Made by a program: the position numbers and the translations under genes
Shown here: positions 17,309-25,681 of the stretch, piece after piece
Numbering within the stretch: position 1 is the first letter of the stretch
How the letters are laid out: every line of letters starts with the position of its first letter
The notes under the pieces: generated by a model
What the model saw: only the letters and a program-made list of their open reading frames with translations
Told to the model about the DNA's origin: nothing
Database searches by the model: none
Assembly: GCF_013090115.1 (NCBI RefSeq)
Contig: NZ_JABFNN010000033.1
Span: 1 to 64,000, forward strand
Source of the DNA: Flagellimonas amphidinii
GTDB taxonomy: Bacteria > Bacteroidota > Bacteroidia > Flavobacteriales > Flavobacteriaceae
Direction: 5' to 3'
DNA: 64,000 bases

Positions 17309-17839
17309 ATGAAAAAGGATAAAGAAAATTTTAAAACCCCTGAAGGTTACTTTGATAGTTTCCATGAACGGCTCATGGACAAGATCCAACAAGAGGAAAC
17401 CGCTCTTGGAGAAACCATTATACCTAAATCTGATGGTTTTGCCGTACCAGATGGATATTTCGCCAACCTCACCCAAGATGTCCTTTCCAAAACAATAGAT
17501 GGACAAAAAGGCAAGGTCATACAGCTTGGGGCTTACAAAAAGTTATTTTATGCAGTAGCTGCTACTGCAGCAGTATTCTTTTTGATTTTTGCTCCTAACT
17601 GGACTGCTGAACCAGAAATAGGTTTTGAGGACTTGGCCCGAACGGAAATAGATGATTATTTTGATACCGCGGAATTGGATATGAGCACCTATGAAATTGC
17701 TGAAGTGGTATCGTTGGAAGATATCGAATTGAGCGATGTAATGGAGGTAAATCTTGAAGCGGAGAACATTTTGGATTATTTGGATGAAAATGTAGAGGAT
17801 ATTGAGGAATTAAATTTAGATTACAGTGATTATGAATAA
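17309..17839 (+). CDS. Putative membrane-anchored anti-sigma factor
   Basis: 176 residues. The cytoplasmic N-terminus holds two copies of a motif F-x-(T/V)-P-(E/D)-G-Y-F (F-K-T-P-E-G-Y-F at ~8 and F-A-V-P-D-G-Y-F at ~44). A single transmembrane helix follows (~78-96), then a strongly acidic extracytoplasmic tail (D-Y-L-D-E-N-V-E-D-I-E-E). This is the layout of flavobacterial proteins encoded after ECF sigma genes. The anti-sigma role is inferred from position and topology. ATG 17309 follows the second promoter-like motif. Confidence 0.65.
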   Translation: MKKDKENFKTPEGYFDSFHERLMDKIQQEETALGETIIPKSDGFAVPDGYFANLTQDVLSKTIDGQKGKVIQLGAYKKLFYAVAATAAVFFLIFAPNWTAEPEIGFEDLARTEIDDYFDTAELDMSTYEIAEVVSLEDIELSDVMEVNLEAENILDYLDENVEDIEELNLDYSDYE

Positions 17840-18263
17840 AAACCGACTCATATTACTGGCTTTCTTATTAGGAACCACCTGGTTTTATGCCCAAGGTCCC
17901 GTCAGGGACAGAATAAAGACACTTAAAGTGGCCTTTATCACCGAAAGAGTTGGGTTGACCAGCGAAGAAGCCCAGTCTTTTTGGCCCATTTACAATGAAC
18001 ACGAGGAAAAACTGGAAGCCATTAGAAGAAAGGAACGTCGCGAACGGATTTCCTTAAGCGGAGACCTTTCCAACGGAGAAGCATCGGCGCTTCTTGACAA
18101 GCTACTAGCTCTTCAAAATGAAAAGCATGAAATTCATAAAACTTTTATTTCAAGAATACGAAAGGTCATCTCCCCTAAAAAGACCTTACTGCTAATGGGT
18201 GCAGAAGAAGATTTTAAAAAACGCTTATTACAGCAATACCGCAAACGCAGGGAAGGTGGGTGA
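17832..18263 (+). CDS. Small secreted helical protein, possible sensor of the ECF operon
   Basis: 143 residues from ATG 17832 (GTG 17826 is an alternative), overlapping the previous gene by 8 bases. The N-terminal signal peptide (L-I-L-L-A-F-L-L-G-T-T-W-F-Y-A-Q) is followed by charged amphipathic helices with L-T-S-E-E-A-Q-S-F-W-P-I-Y-N-E-H-E and an R-K-E-R-R-E-R cluster. This resembles the Spy/CpxP-like or 'sensor of ECF' proteins that sit third in such operons. Sensing of envelope stress is an inference. Confidence 0.65.
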   Translation: MNKNRLILLAFLLGTTWFYAQGPVRDRIKTLKVAFITERVGLTSEEAQSFWPIYNEHEEKLEAIRRKERRERISLSGDLSNGEASALLDKLLALQNEKHEIHKTFISRIRKVISPKKTLLLMGAEEDFKKRLLQQYRKRREGG

Positions 18264-18280
18264 ACAATACACTCGATATA

Positions 18281-18311
18281 AAAGAGGGGCCAATCGGCCC
18301 CTCTTTTTTTT
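18281..18311 (+). terminator. Strong terminator of the ECF sigma operon
   Basis: AAAGAGGGGCC (18281-18291) pairs perfectly with GGCCCCTCTTT (18296-18306) around AATC, followed by a T run to 18311. It ends 3 bases before the third ECF-like motif, so the next gene needs its own promoter. Confidence 0.92.
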
Positions 18312-18313
18312 GA

Positions 18314-18342
18314 TTAAACCTTTTGGAAAAACAAAGGTCATA
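18314..18342 (+). promoter_or_regulatory. Putative ECF-type promoter P3 (YHYH gene)
   Basis: TTAAACCTTT at 18314-18323, 13 bases, GTCATA at 18337-18342. The 14 bases from 18311 (TGATTAAACCTTTT) are identical to 16681-16694. It sits directly after a strong terminator and 24 bases before the YHYH gene's ATG, so it is well placed to be that gene's promoter. Confidence 0.65.
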
Positions 18343-18366
18343 GAATCAAATCTAAAAACTAAAATC

Positions 18367-19308
18367 ATGAATCTATTAAAATTCCCATTCCTATTGTTTG
18401 TACTGTTTGCTTTATCCTGCTCGTCCGAAGACAGCACTGATCCAGGTGACGAAGATGATTCCCAAAGTCTTGATTGTTCGGATGTGACCAACGTATTCTC
18501 CATTGATTTAGACCCAACAGGTTGCACTATTGATATTCAAACCCAATTGGGTACCACCTCACTGTATAGCGAAACCATTTCAGGGGATGTACGGACGGTT
18601 TTCATCAATGGTGTTGCAAGCCATCTGGTTGGCCAGTTCCCAAACGGGGGGAACCCAAATACTATTTCCGAAGCCTCTGAAACATTGACCATGACCACAA
18701 ACCCAGAACTTGCCACTAATGTCACCATTGGACAGGGATACACCTTTGGCGTATTGTTTTCAGGAGTAGCGGTTGACCCATATACTGCTGAATTTTTTGT
18801 GGGGTCAACAGGTACAATGAATATGGAGTGGAATATTACTGCTTTACAAACAACAACCGCTTTGGGACTTGATTGCAATAATGCCCACGTGCAACCTACG
18901 GGAAGATACCACTATCACGGAACACCTTCCAATTATTTAGATGGACTCTCTGCCAACGGCACTGAAATGGTCAAAATTGGCTACGCAGGAGACGGTTTTC
19001 CCATTTATTACAAATATGGTTATGCAGATGACAACACGACTATCATAACCATGGAGAGTGGTTATCAACTTAAATCTGAAGCCAGAGGCGGTGACGGTAT
19101 TACTGCTCCCGATGGTTGTCCGGATGGTTATTACTTTCAAGATTATGAGTATGTAGAGGGCATATCCGAACTGGATGCCTGCAACGGTAGGTTTGGAAAA
19201 ACCCTAGACTCAGATAATGAGTATTATTATGTGATTACGGATAACTTCCCTTCTTCTCCGCTATGTTTCTCTGGTACCCCAGACCAAAGTTTTAGAATAG
19301 GAGGATAG
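18367..19308 (+). CDS. YHYH-domain lipoprotein
   Basis: 313 residues from ATG 18367; the frame is open further upstream, but that part overlaps the previous gene, the terminator and the promoter motif. Lipoprotein signal peptide with L-F-A-L-S-C as the lipobox. The domain's name-giving motif Y-H-Y-H-G-T-P lies at ~181, with G-Y-A-G-D-G-F-P-I-Y-Y-K-Y-G after it. Histidine-rich YHYH proteins are extracytoplasmic and of unknown biochemical role; metal binding is plausible. The next gene begins 3 bases downstream. Confidence 0.88.
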   Translation: MNLLKFPFLLFVLFALSCSSEDSTDPGDEDDSQSLDCSDVTNVFSIDLDPTGCTIDIQTQLGTTSLYSETISGDVRTVFINGVASHLVGQFPNGGNPNTISEASETLTMTTNPELATNVTIGQGYTFGVLFSGVAVDPYTAEFFVGSTGTMNMEWNITALQTTTALGLDCNNAHVQPTGRYHYHGTPSNYLDGLSANGTEMVKIGYAGDGFPIYYKYGYADDNTTIITMESGYQLKSEARGGDGITAPDGCPDGYYFQDYEYVEGISELDACNGRFGKTLDSDNEYYYVITDNFPSSPLCFSGTPDQSFRIGG

Positions 19309-19311
19309 GGT

Positions 19312-19938
19312 ATGATGGGAAAGCTTCAAACTATATTGATCTTATGGGCCACCTGCATTGGGGTTTCATATGCCCATAATGCGAATGACATCAGTTATTT
19401 TTTCAATCTGGACACCAAGGAATTGAATATCTACTTGACACCAAAATCCGCGGTGGACCTATTAAAAAATTTGCATGCCGAAATAGATAGATCCACTTTG
19501 ATCAATCTTTCAGATTATACAGCTGACTTCGAAACCTATTTTAATGAAAAACTTGGGTTAAATATTTCCGGTACCTCCGTTGAATTCAAATTGACCGGTT
19601 TTGACCTGAACACTCATGATGCCTCTTTGCATTTTGCCCTAGAAAATCTTCCGAAGCATCCAGAAACTTATCAAATTAAAGTCGAAAGCTTTTTGGACGT
19701 ATATGAAAAAGGTAAAAACTATGTGTCCATATCAGCTGAGGGCCAGAAACACCGCTATGCCTTCAACAATACAAAAATAGAACGTGATGGAACCTTCAAA
19801 AAAGCAACTCGATCTTCAGCCCAAAGTAAAACAGCGCTTTATCTAAGCTTGGTGTTTGCTGCTTTATCCGTAGGATTTACCGTTTATCGAAAAAACAATA
19901 TCGGATTAAACCATCATTCAAAACCCAAGTCTTACTAA
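19312..19938 (+). CDS. Secreted/membrane protein, DUF6702-like
   Basis: 208 residues. N-terminal signal peptide (I-L-I-L-W-A-T-C-I-G-V-S-Y-A), a beta-rich extracytoplasmic domain (~24-165), then one C-terminal transmembrane helix (Y-L-S-L-V-F-A-A-L-S-V-G-F-T-V) and a short basic tail. The domain resembles DUF6702, but I am not certain of the match. It follows the YHYH gene by 3 bases with a G-rich ribosome-binding region (GGAGGATAGGG at its front), so it is cotranscribed from P3. Confidence 0.65.
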   Translation: MMGKLQTILILWATCIGVSYAHNANDISYFFNLDTKELNIYLTPKSAVDLLKNLHAEIDRSTLINLSDYTADFETYFNEKLGLNISGTSVEFKLTGFDLNTHDASLHFALENLPKHPETYQIKVESFLDVYEKGKNYVSISAEGQKHRYAFNNTKIERDGTFKKATRSSAQSKTALYLSLVFAALSVGFTVYRKNNIGLNHHSKPKSY

Positions 19939-19962
19939 TACAAATCCATAAAAATCTACATT

Positions 19963-20313
19963 ATGAAAACATTAAAAACAATATTGGTTACCATAGCACT
20001 TTTAGGAAGCTTTACAATTGCAAGTGCGCAAAAAACAGTAGTACGTGTATATCCCAAACATGGAACAGTAGTGACCACCATTTCAAAACCTCGAATTGTA
20101 GTACATAAAAAGACAAATTATTACGTTGCGGATGGTGTTTGGTACAGAGCAAGAGGAAGAAAATATGTGGTATGTGCCGCCCCAGTTGGAACTAAGGTAA
20201 GAACATTACCAAGAGCTCACCGAGTGGTTTATGTAAACGGAAGAAGACTTTACAAATACCGTGGTGTATGGTACAAAAAAAGAGGTAGAGACTTTGTTGT
20301 AGTAACCGTTTAG
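19963..20313 (+). CDS. Small cationic secreted protein with an internal duplication
   Basis: 116 residues. The signal peptide ends in I-A-S-A-Q. The mature part is very basic and made of two similar halves: Y-Y-V-A-D-G-V-W-Y-R-A-R-G-R-K-Y-V-V and L-Y-K-Y-R-G-V-W-Y-K-K-R-G-R-D-F-V-V. This G-V-W-Y pattern resembles small DUF6515-like envelope proteins; function unknown. It starts 24 bases after the preceding gene and ends at a strong terminator, so it may be the last gene of the P3 transcript. Confidence 0.65.
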   Translation: MKTLKTILVTIALLGSFTIASAQKTVVRVYPKHGTVVTTISKPRIVVHKKTNYYVADGVWYRARGRKYVVCAAPVGTKVRTLPRAHRVVYVNGRRLYKYRGVWYKKRGRDFVVVTV

Positions 20314-20350
20314 AATTTAGTCTATAGTTGGTTTGGTTAGTTGTTAATTA

Positions 20351-20381
20351 AGAAGCGGCGATTTTATCGCCGCTTCTTTTT
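20351..20381 (+). terminator. Terminator after the cationic secreted protein
   Basis: AGAAGCGGCGAT (20351-20362) and ATCGCCGCTTCT (20366-20377) form a perfect 12-bp stem with a TTT loop, followed by TTTT. Confidence 0.92.
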
Positions 20382-20905
20382 ATTGAAATGAAAGCTTTGC
20401 TATAATTTCATCGATTTTTTTCAACTAATTACCTCTTTTAACTTTGCCTATGATATTTGTCATGATGTCAATATTTAACATAATGTAATTTGCCTTAAGA
20501 TTTTTTAAACTTGACACGGGATATAAAAAAGTGTTTGGGCAATGTTTAACCATAGCTTAAATTACTAACTGATCAATCTAAAAAACTAAAATAAGAAGAG
20601 ATACGATACGTAAACTTTTAAATTATTTTATAGGGATTCAGGTCAAAGTAGAATTGCATTTAAACAAAGTATAAAATATAAGCATTTCTAGCCTTGCTAG
20701 AAGAATTTATCGCTTGGACAGGAATTATTTTGGGAATTATCCGTATTTAAACCTGAATAAAATTCTGATAGACAAAAACTAACATTATTATGATAGTGAC
20801 AAAAGCAATATTGAAAACCATAAACCGTTTTGATTTTACATTAAAACAGCAATCATATTTTAATATAAAATCAAATAATTTGCCCTAAATTTTAAAAATT
20901 GAGCC
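20382..20905. other. AT-rich gene-free stretch before the acyltransferase cassette
   Basis: About 520 bases with no open frame resembling a gene. It holds a -7-like element TAACTTTG (20439-20446) without a matching TTG, a short perfect hairpin TTCTAGC-CTT-GCTAGAA (20686-20702), and many A/T tracts. It could be a long leader or promoter region for the following four-gene cassette, or decayed DNA. I see no tRNA or riboswitch I recognise. Confidence 0.5.
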
Positions 20906-21988
20906 ATGCAGGTCATAGAGGATAGAAACGCTTGGGGGAAAGTACTTGAGCAATGTAGCACGACTGACTTTTACCACACTTATGATTACCATCAAATCTC
21001 CAAAAATGAAGGGGAAAAACCCGTTTTGTTAAAATATACAGAAGGTGAACGACTTATTGCATTACCCATACTGATTCGGGAAATAGAAGGAACATCACTT
21101 AAAGATGCTACCTCCGTTTATGGGTATTCTGGTCCAATAACCAATAATCTTGGCCTTGATAGCGACAACATAAATTTCAAAATAAAACTAGACGGATTTT
21201 TAAGGGACAATAACATTGTTTCTGTCTTTTCAAGATTACATCCTTTTATTCCGCAACAAAGATCTATTTTAAAAGGGTTGGGTAAAATTATCTCCCATGG
21301 GAATGTGGTAAACATTGACCTTACCCAAAGCCCTGAAAATCAAAAAAGACAATACAACAAAAGGCTAAAAACTTATATCAACAAAGAAGCTAGAGAATAT
21401 CAAATTGTTGATGGCACCAGCGGCAAGTGTCTCGATGCATTCATTGGTGCTTACTGTGAGAACATGAAAAGGGTAATGGCCAAACCTCACTATTTCTTTG
21501 GAAAGAAATATTTCTATGAGTTATTGGCGAGTTCTCAAATAAATGCCCAATTACTGGTTGTAGAACATAAAGAAACAGGAGACTTTGCTGGAGGCGCAAT
21601 TTTCACCAAAAACAATGGAATTGTACAATATCATCTATCAGGAGTCAAAACTGAATATGCTCTTTTAAACCCTATGAAATTACTCATAGACTATGTACGT
21701 GTTAAATCTACAGAAGAAGGTTTTGAGTACTTTAATTTAGGTGGAGGACTTGGAGGCGAATCCAAGGACTCACTTTTTTACTTTAAATCTGGTTTCTCAA
21801 AAGACTATCATGAGTTTTGCTCTTGGCAGTACATCGCTAATCATAAGAAATATCACAACATTATTGAGCAAATAGAAGCTATAGATGCTGTTGAAATTGA
21901 TAAAAACTCATGCTATTTTCCACTATACCGAGATGGGAAAAACCCAGAAATAGAAATATCTAAAATAAACTGTTTGGGTGATGATTGA
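20906..21988 (+). CDS. FemAB/GNAT-like (Acetyltransf_6-type) acyltransferase 1
   Basis: 360 residues, soluble. It has the double-GNAT shape of FemAB-like enzymes: an N-terminal Y-H-T-Y-D-Y-H-Q-I substrate region (~23-31), the central Y-N-K-R-L-K-T-Y-I-N-K-E-A (~147) and the C-terminal acyl-donor half (H-Y-F-F-G-K-K-Y-F-Y-E-L-L, A-G-G-A-I-F, Y-F-N-L-G-G-G-L-G). Such proteins add amino acids or acyl groups to cell-wall or exopolysaccharide substrates. It overlaps the next gene by 8 bases, so the two are translationally coupled. Confidence 0.75.
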   Translation: MQVIEDRNAWGKVLEQCSTTDFYHTYDYHQISKNEGEKPVLLKYTEGERLIALPILIREIEGTSLKDATSVYGYSGPITNNLGLDSDNINFKIKLDGFLRDNNIVSVFSRLHPFIPQQRSILKGLGKIISHGNVVNIDLTQSPENQKRQYNKRLKTYINKEAREYQIVDGTSGKCLDAFIGAYCENMKRVMAKPHYFFGKKYFYELLASSQINAQLLVVEHKETGDFAGGAIFTKNNGIVQYHLSGVKTEYALLNPMKLLIDYVRVKSTEEGFEYFNLGGGLGGESKDSLFYFKSGFSKDYHEFCSWQYIANHKKYHNIIEQIEAIDAVEIDKNSCYFPLYRDGKNPEIEISKINCLGDD

Positions 21989-23201
21989 CAACCCTTTCAC
22001 CTCTCAAACTTTCTCCAATATCTGGTTTGATGGTTTTGCAACAAGGGAATCAAAAGTAAATGTTCAAGGTATTGAAGGTATTGATTTTTTCAACAAGGGC
22101 GGGATACACATAAATGCAGGAAAAACACACACAAAAGGAATCCATTATTGTATTGAGAACTCTACTATTTCCCTAAAAGGAAAAACTTGTCTTATCTATG
22201 ATATTCCTGCCTATTTTGATTGCCCAGGTACATCTTCAAAAAAAATAAAAGTCAAAAAAGTAAAACAATATCCGGGTTTTTTAATTGCACTAAATCCATA
22301 TGAAAGCTTGTCAGACTTCATGCAAAAAAAATTCAAGAAGTCCAGTAGGTACAAATTGAATAAATATTATCGAAGGCTTTCCGAATGTTTTGATATCTCC
22401 GTAACCATGTACCGTGGAGAAATGAAAGAAAATGAATTTGATTCCATTTTTGAAAAGTTTCGGATGTTACTGGAAAAAAGGTTTCAAGGAAAAGGTGAAC
22501 ACAACAATAATCTGGACCAAAAAGAATGGGATTTCTATAAAAAAGTGGCCTATCCCATGATTTTGAAAAAGAAAGCAGGACTCTTTGTTATTTTTGACAA
22601 GGATGAACCCATAGCAGTTACTTTGAACTACTTTTCAAAAGATATAATTTTTGATGCCATTACGGTTTTTGACACTGCTTATGCCAAATTTCATTTAGGT
22701 TCTGTAAATATCATGTACCTCATAACTTGGGGAATAGCAAACGGATTTAAAACCTTGGATTTTTCCAAGGGCTATTTTGATTATAAAACAAGATGGGCCA
22801 CACAACAATATGATTTTGAATATCATATAATCTATGACCCAAAATGTATTTTATCGAGCACAAAAGCAACCGTCTTAAGTAGTTTCTTTACATTCAAACA
22901 ATTTTTGAGGGAAAGGGAACTCAACCTGATATTGAACAAACTACGCTTTATATTACATGGAGACAGTAAGATAAATTCGAATAATGCAACCCAAAAGCTC
23001 GTCTTTGAAGATATAGATGCACATAGTGATATCACAAAAAAAACGCTTTTAAAACTTGAGCCAAAAACAAAAAAAATACTCTTCGAATTTTTATACCTCT
23101 TCGGAGAAGCAGCAGCAGATGTAAAGATATTCTATATTGAAAACAAAGACCAATACTTACTCCAAGGGAAAAAGACTCATAAAATAGCCTTTTTCACCTA
23201 A
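21981..23201 (+). CDS. FemAB/GNAT-like acyltransferase 2
   Basis: 406 residues from ATG 21981 (GTG 21978 also possible). It belongs to the same broad fold as its neighbour but is clearly diverged. It has the K-K-S-S-R-Y-K-L-N-K-Y-Y-R-R-L motif (~120) typical of Acetyltransf_6 enzymes, an acceptor-domain Y-P-M-I-L-K-K-K-A-G-L-F-V-I-F (~193) and the late motif F-K-T-L-D-F-S-K-G-Y-F-D-Y-K-T-R-W (~257). A basic, helical C-terminal extension (~290-406) has no counterpart in gene 1. The acceptor is unknown; context points to a surface polymer or lipid. Confidence 0.72.
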   Translation: MIDNPFTSQTFSNIWFDGFATRESKVNVQGIEGIDFFNKGGIHINAGKTHTKGIHYCIENSTISLKGKTCLIYDIPAYFDCPGTSSKKIKVKKVKQYPGFLIALNPYESLSDFMQKKFKKSSRYKLNKYYRRLSECFDISVTMYRGEMKENEFDSIFEKFRMLLEKRFQGKGEHNNNLDQKEWDFYKKVAYPMILKKKAGLFVIFDKDEPIAVTLNYFSKDIIFDAITVFDTAYAKFHLGSVNIMYLITWGIANGFKTLDFSKGYFDYKTRWATQQYDFEYHIIYDPKCILSSTKATVLSSFFTFKQFLRERELNLILNKLRFILHGDSKINSNNATQKLVFEDIDAHSDITKKTLLKLEPKTKKILFEFLYLFGEAAADVKIFYIENKDQYLLQGKKTHKIAFFT

Positions 23202-23242
23202 TCTTTCTAATAATTAATTCAACCTAATTAGAATTTGCAACG

Positions 23243-24700
23243 ATGCTTTTTAATTCAGTAGAATATTTAATTTTTCTTCCCACGGTTTTTGTATTGTATT
23301 GGATGGTTGCCAAATTGGGCAATATCAAAATCCAAAATACATTGGTTCTGATGGCCAGTTACATTTTCTACGGACTTTGGGACTGGCGTTTTCTTTTTTT
23401 GATCTTAGCCAGCACTTTAGTGGATTATTTTATGGGACTGGCAATCCACGGGGAGCAAAAACAAGAAAAATCCGGGAAGTTTTTCCTTTGGTGCAGTATC
23501 ATTTTTAATATTTCTCTTTTAGGTTTCTTCAAGTACTATAATTTCTTTGTGGATTCTTTTGTGGATATGGTAGGTTTTTTTGGTTATTCCATCAAGAGTA
23601 CTTGGACCCTGAACATTATTCTACCGGTGGGCATTTCGTTCTACACCTTTCAGACCATGTCTTACTCACTTGATATCTATTACAAAAGAATACAGCCTAC
23701 CAAAAGCTTTTTAAATTTTGCCACATTTGTTGCCTTTTTTCCACAATTGGTAGCCGGACCAATTGAAAGAGCCTCTAATCTCTTGGGACAAATTACCAAT
23801 AAAAGGTATTTTAAATATGACCAGGCCGTGGAAGGCTTAAAACTCATACTTTGGGGGTTGTTCAAGAAAATGGTCATTGCAGATGGAATCGCCCCTATTG
23901 TGGATGATATTTTTGCGAATTATGATACTTTTTCAGCTTCCACTTTAACTTTGGGAGTCACCTTGTTCAGTTTTCAGGTCTATGGAGATTTTTCAGGTTA
24001 TTCTGATATTGCCATTGGTACCGCCAAACTTTTCGGAATTGAACTTATGTCAAATTTTCGATTTCCAAATTTTTCCCGAAATGTTGCAGAATATTGGCAA
24101 CGTTGGCACACTTCGCTCTCTACATGGTTCAGACACTATTTGTACATTCCATTAGGAGGGTCACGGGTAAGTAAATTAAAATCCGTCCGAAACATCTGCA
24201 TCATATTCTTGGTAAGTGGTTTTTGGCATGGTGCCAATTGGACTTTTATTTTTTGGGGTGCCTTTCATGCAGTGGCGTATATTCCAGTCTTTTTATTGGG
24301 AAGAAATACCATTTACAAAAAGACAGTAGTTGCCCAAAATACGCTTTTGCCGTCTGTAAAAGAAATAGGGCAGTTGATTGCTACCTTTGCTTTGGTCACA
24401 TTTTCAAGGATATTTTTCCGATCAGAATCACTACATGACTCATTCGTATTCATCCAAAGGCTTTTTACTAATCTCCATTGGGAACCCTACCATCATCCCA
24501 TGGGGTACAGAATGATTGATTATTTTGTCTTGCTGACCCTTTTTGTTGTTTACGAATATATTATTCGGAAAGATGAACGTAGTCCTTTCAAATTTAAGTA
24601 TAGAGTAGTCAGGTTTTGTGCCTATACTTTAGTCATATTTGCAATTTTATTGTTCTATGATGACGGTGTTAATCGATCATTCATTTATTTTCAGTTTTGA
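23243..24700 (+). CDS. MBOAT-family O-acyltransferase (AlgI/DltB-like)
   Basis: 485 residues with about ten hydrophobic segments. The signature motifs are W-Q-R-W-H-T-S-L-S-T-W-F-R-H-Y-L-Y-I-P-L-G-G (~283, shown by key residues) and the catalytic-histidine segment F-W-H-G-A-N-W-T (~327). The N-terminal F-N-S-V-E-Y-L-I-F-L-P is typical of the AlgI/PatA branch, which moves acetyl groups across the inner membrane for O-acetylation of glycans such as alginate or peptidoglycan. The SGNH-like gene starts 1 base after its stop. Confidence 0.9.
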   Translation: MLFNSVEYLIFLPTVFVLYWMVAKLGNIKIQNTLVLMASYIFYGLWDWRFLFLILASTLVDYFMGLAIHGEQKQEKSGKFFLWCSIIFNISLLGFFKYYNFFVDSFVDMVGFFGYSIKSTWTLNIILPVGISFYTFQTMSYSLDIYYKRIQPTKSFLNFATFVAFFPQLVAGPIERASNLLGQITNKRYFKYDQAVEGLKLILWGLFKKMVIADGIAPIVDDIFANYDTFSASTLTLGVTLFSFQVYGDFSGYSDIAIGTAKLFGIELMSNFRFPNFSRNVAEYWQRWHTSLSTWFRHYLYIPLGGSRVSKLKSVRNICIIFLVSGFWHGANWTFIFWGAFHAVAYIPVFLLGRNTIYKKTVVAQNTLLPSVKEIGQLIATFALVTFSRIFFRSESLHDSFVFIQRLFTNLHWEPYHHPMGYRMIDYFVLLTLFVVYEYIIRKDERSPFKFKYRVVRFCAYTLVIFAILLFYDDGVNRSFIYFQF

Positions 24701-24701
24701 T

Positions 24702-25640
24702 ATGGTAAAATTATTTGTAAAATCATCAATCTATATCGTCCTAATTCTTGTTGCCCTAGAACTCTTGGTAAGAGCTTTTCACCTCTATCCTGAAGATTCA
24801 CCAAGGTTTATTGATAAACAAGGAGTTGAAAAAAGAGTACCTCAATACAAGGGATATAGTGTTACTGGAAATAGAAGACAGAATTTTTCAGAATACCGAA
24901 TCAACAATCAAGGTTTTAATTCGTATCGTGAGTTCACCCCGTCTTATTCCAAAAAGGAATTGGCACTTATAGGAGATTCCTTCATACAGGGCTTTCATCA
25001 GAATTATTATAATTCCATCGGAAAAAAAATAGAAAACAGCACCAAAGATCTAGAAGTTTACGAATATGGATATGCTGGTTGGGATTTGGCAGATCAACTA
25101 CACTTGATTTACGCTTATGCTGAAGATTTTGACAAAATTGACAAAATTGTAGTCTACGTAAAATATCCAATGGACTTTGTGCGAGATACGTATGAACCTA
25201 ATGTTGGCAGAATCAAAACCTTGAATTCCACTCCATTTAAATTACGAGAGAAGATAAAACTACTGTATTACGCATCGCAAATTGGTGTTTTAGATCCCAT
25301 CAAAAACCTCATGGCTGCCAAAAAGGACGCGCAGAAAGAGGAATCTTTGCATTCTGATAAGGACAATATAACTTTAGATAGCCTTTACATCAACAACTTT
25401 GAAAAACTGCTAAAAGACTATCCCATTGACAAATCAAAAACCAGTTTACTATTGGATGAAAGGCATGTTTCCAAAACATTTTTGGAATATTGCAAAATCA
25501 ATAACATCGACATCATCAACTTCGGTGAGTTTTTTGAGGAATCCAAAAGACCTGTGACATTGATTTACGACATGCATTGGAACAACCATGGACGCAGTTT
25601 AGTAGCTCAGAGCATTGTAGAGTATCTTAAATTGCAATAG
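24702..25640 (+). CDS. SGNH/AlgX-like partner of the MBOAT acyltransferase
   Basis: 312 residues from ATG 24702, one base after the MBOAT stop. One N-terminal transmembrane helix or signal (S-I-Y-I-V-L-I-L-V-A-L-E-L-L) precedes an SGNH-like fold: block I A-L-I-G-D-S-F-I-Q-G (Ser ~92) and the late D-M-H-W-N-N-H-G (~289), where D and H complete the triad as in AlgX/AlgJ/PatB. The protein probably takes acetyl groups exported by the MBOAT protein and places them on a periplasmic or outer glycan. Confidence 0.8.
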   Translation: MVKLFVKSSIYIVLILVALELLVRAFHLYPEDSPRFIDKQGVEKRVPQYKGYSVTGNRRQNFSEYRINNQGFNSYREFTPSYSKKELALIGDSFIQGFHQNYYNSIGKKIENSTKDLEVYEYGYAGWDLADQLHLIYAYAEDFDKIDKIVVYVKYPMDFVRDTYEPNVGRIKTLNSTPFKLREKIKLLYYASQIGVLDPIKNLMAAKKDAQKEESLHSDKDNITLDSLYINNFEKLLKDYPIDKSKTSLLLDERHVSKTFLEYCKINNIDIINFGEFFEESKRPVTLIYDMHWNNHGRSLVAQSIVEYLKLQ

Positions 25641-25681
25641 GGAGTATTTGTTCAAAACCTCTTGTACTCTTTGATGCTCTT

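Noticed and set aside
20514-20530. TTGACA followed by TATAAAA as a sigma-70-type promoter
   Set aside because: The two boxes are only about 5 bases apart, so they cannot form a promoter, and Bacteroidota do not use this consensus.
20748-20780. TTAAACC followed by TGATAG upstream of the acyltransferase cassette, as a fourth ECF site
   Set aside because: The first box departs after TTAAACCT, and no GTC occurs at the required spacing; the match is chance in AT-rich DNA.
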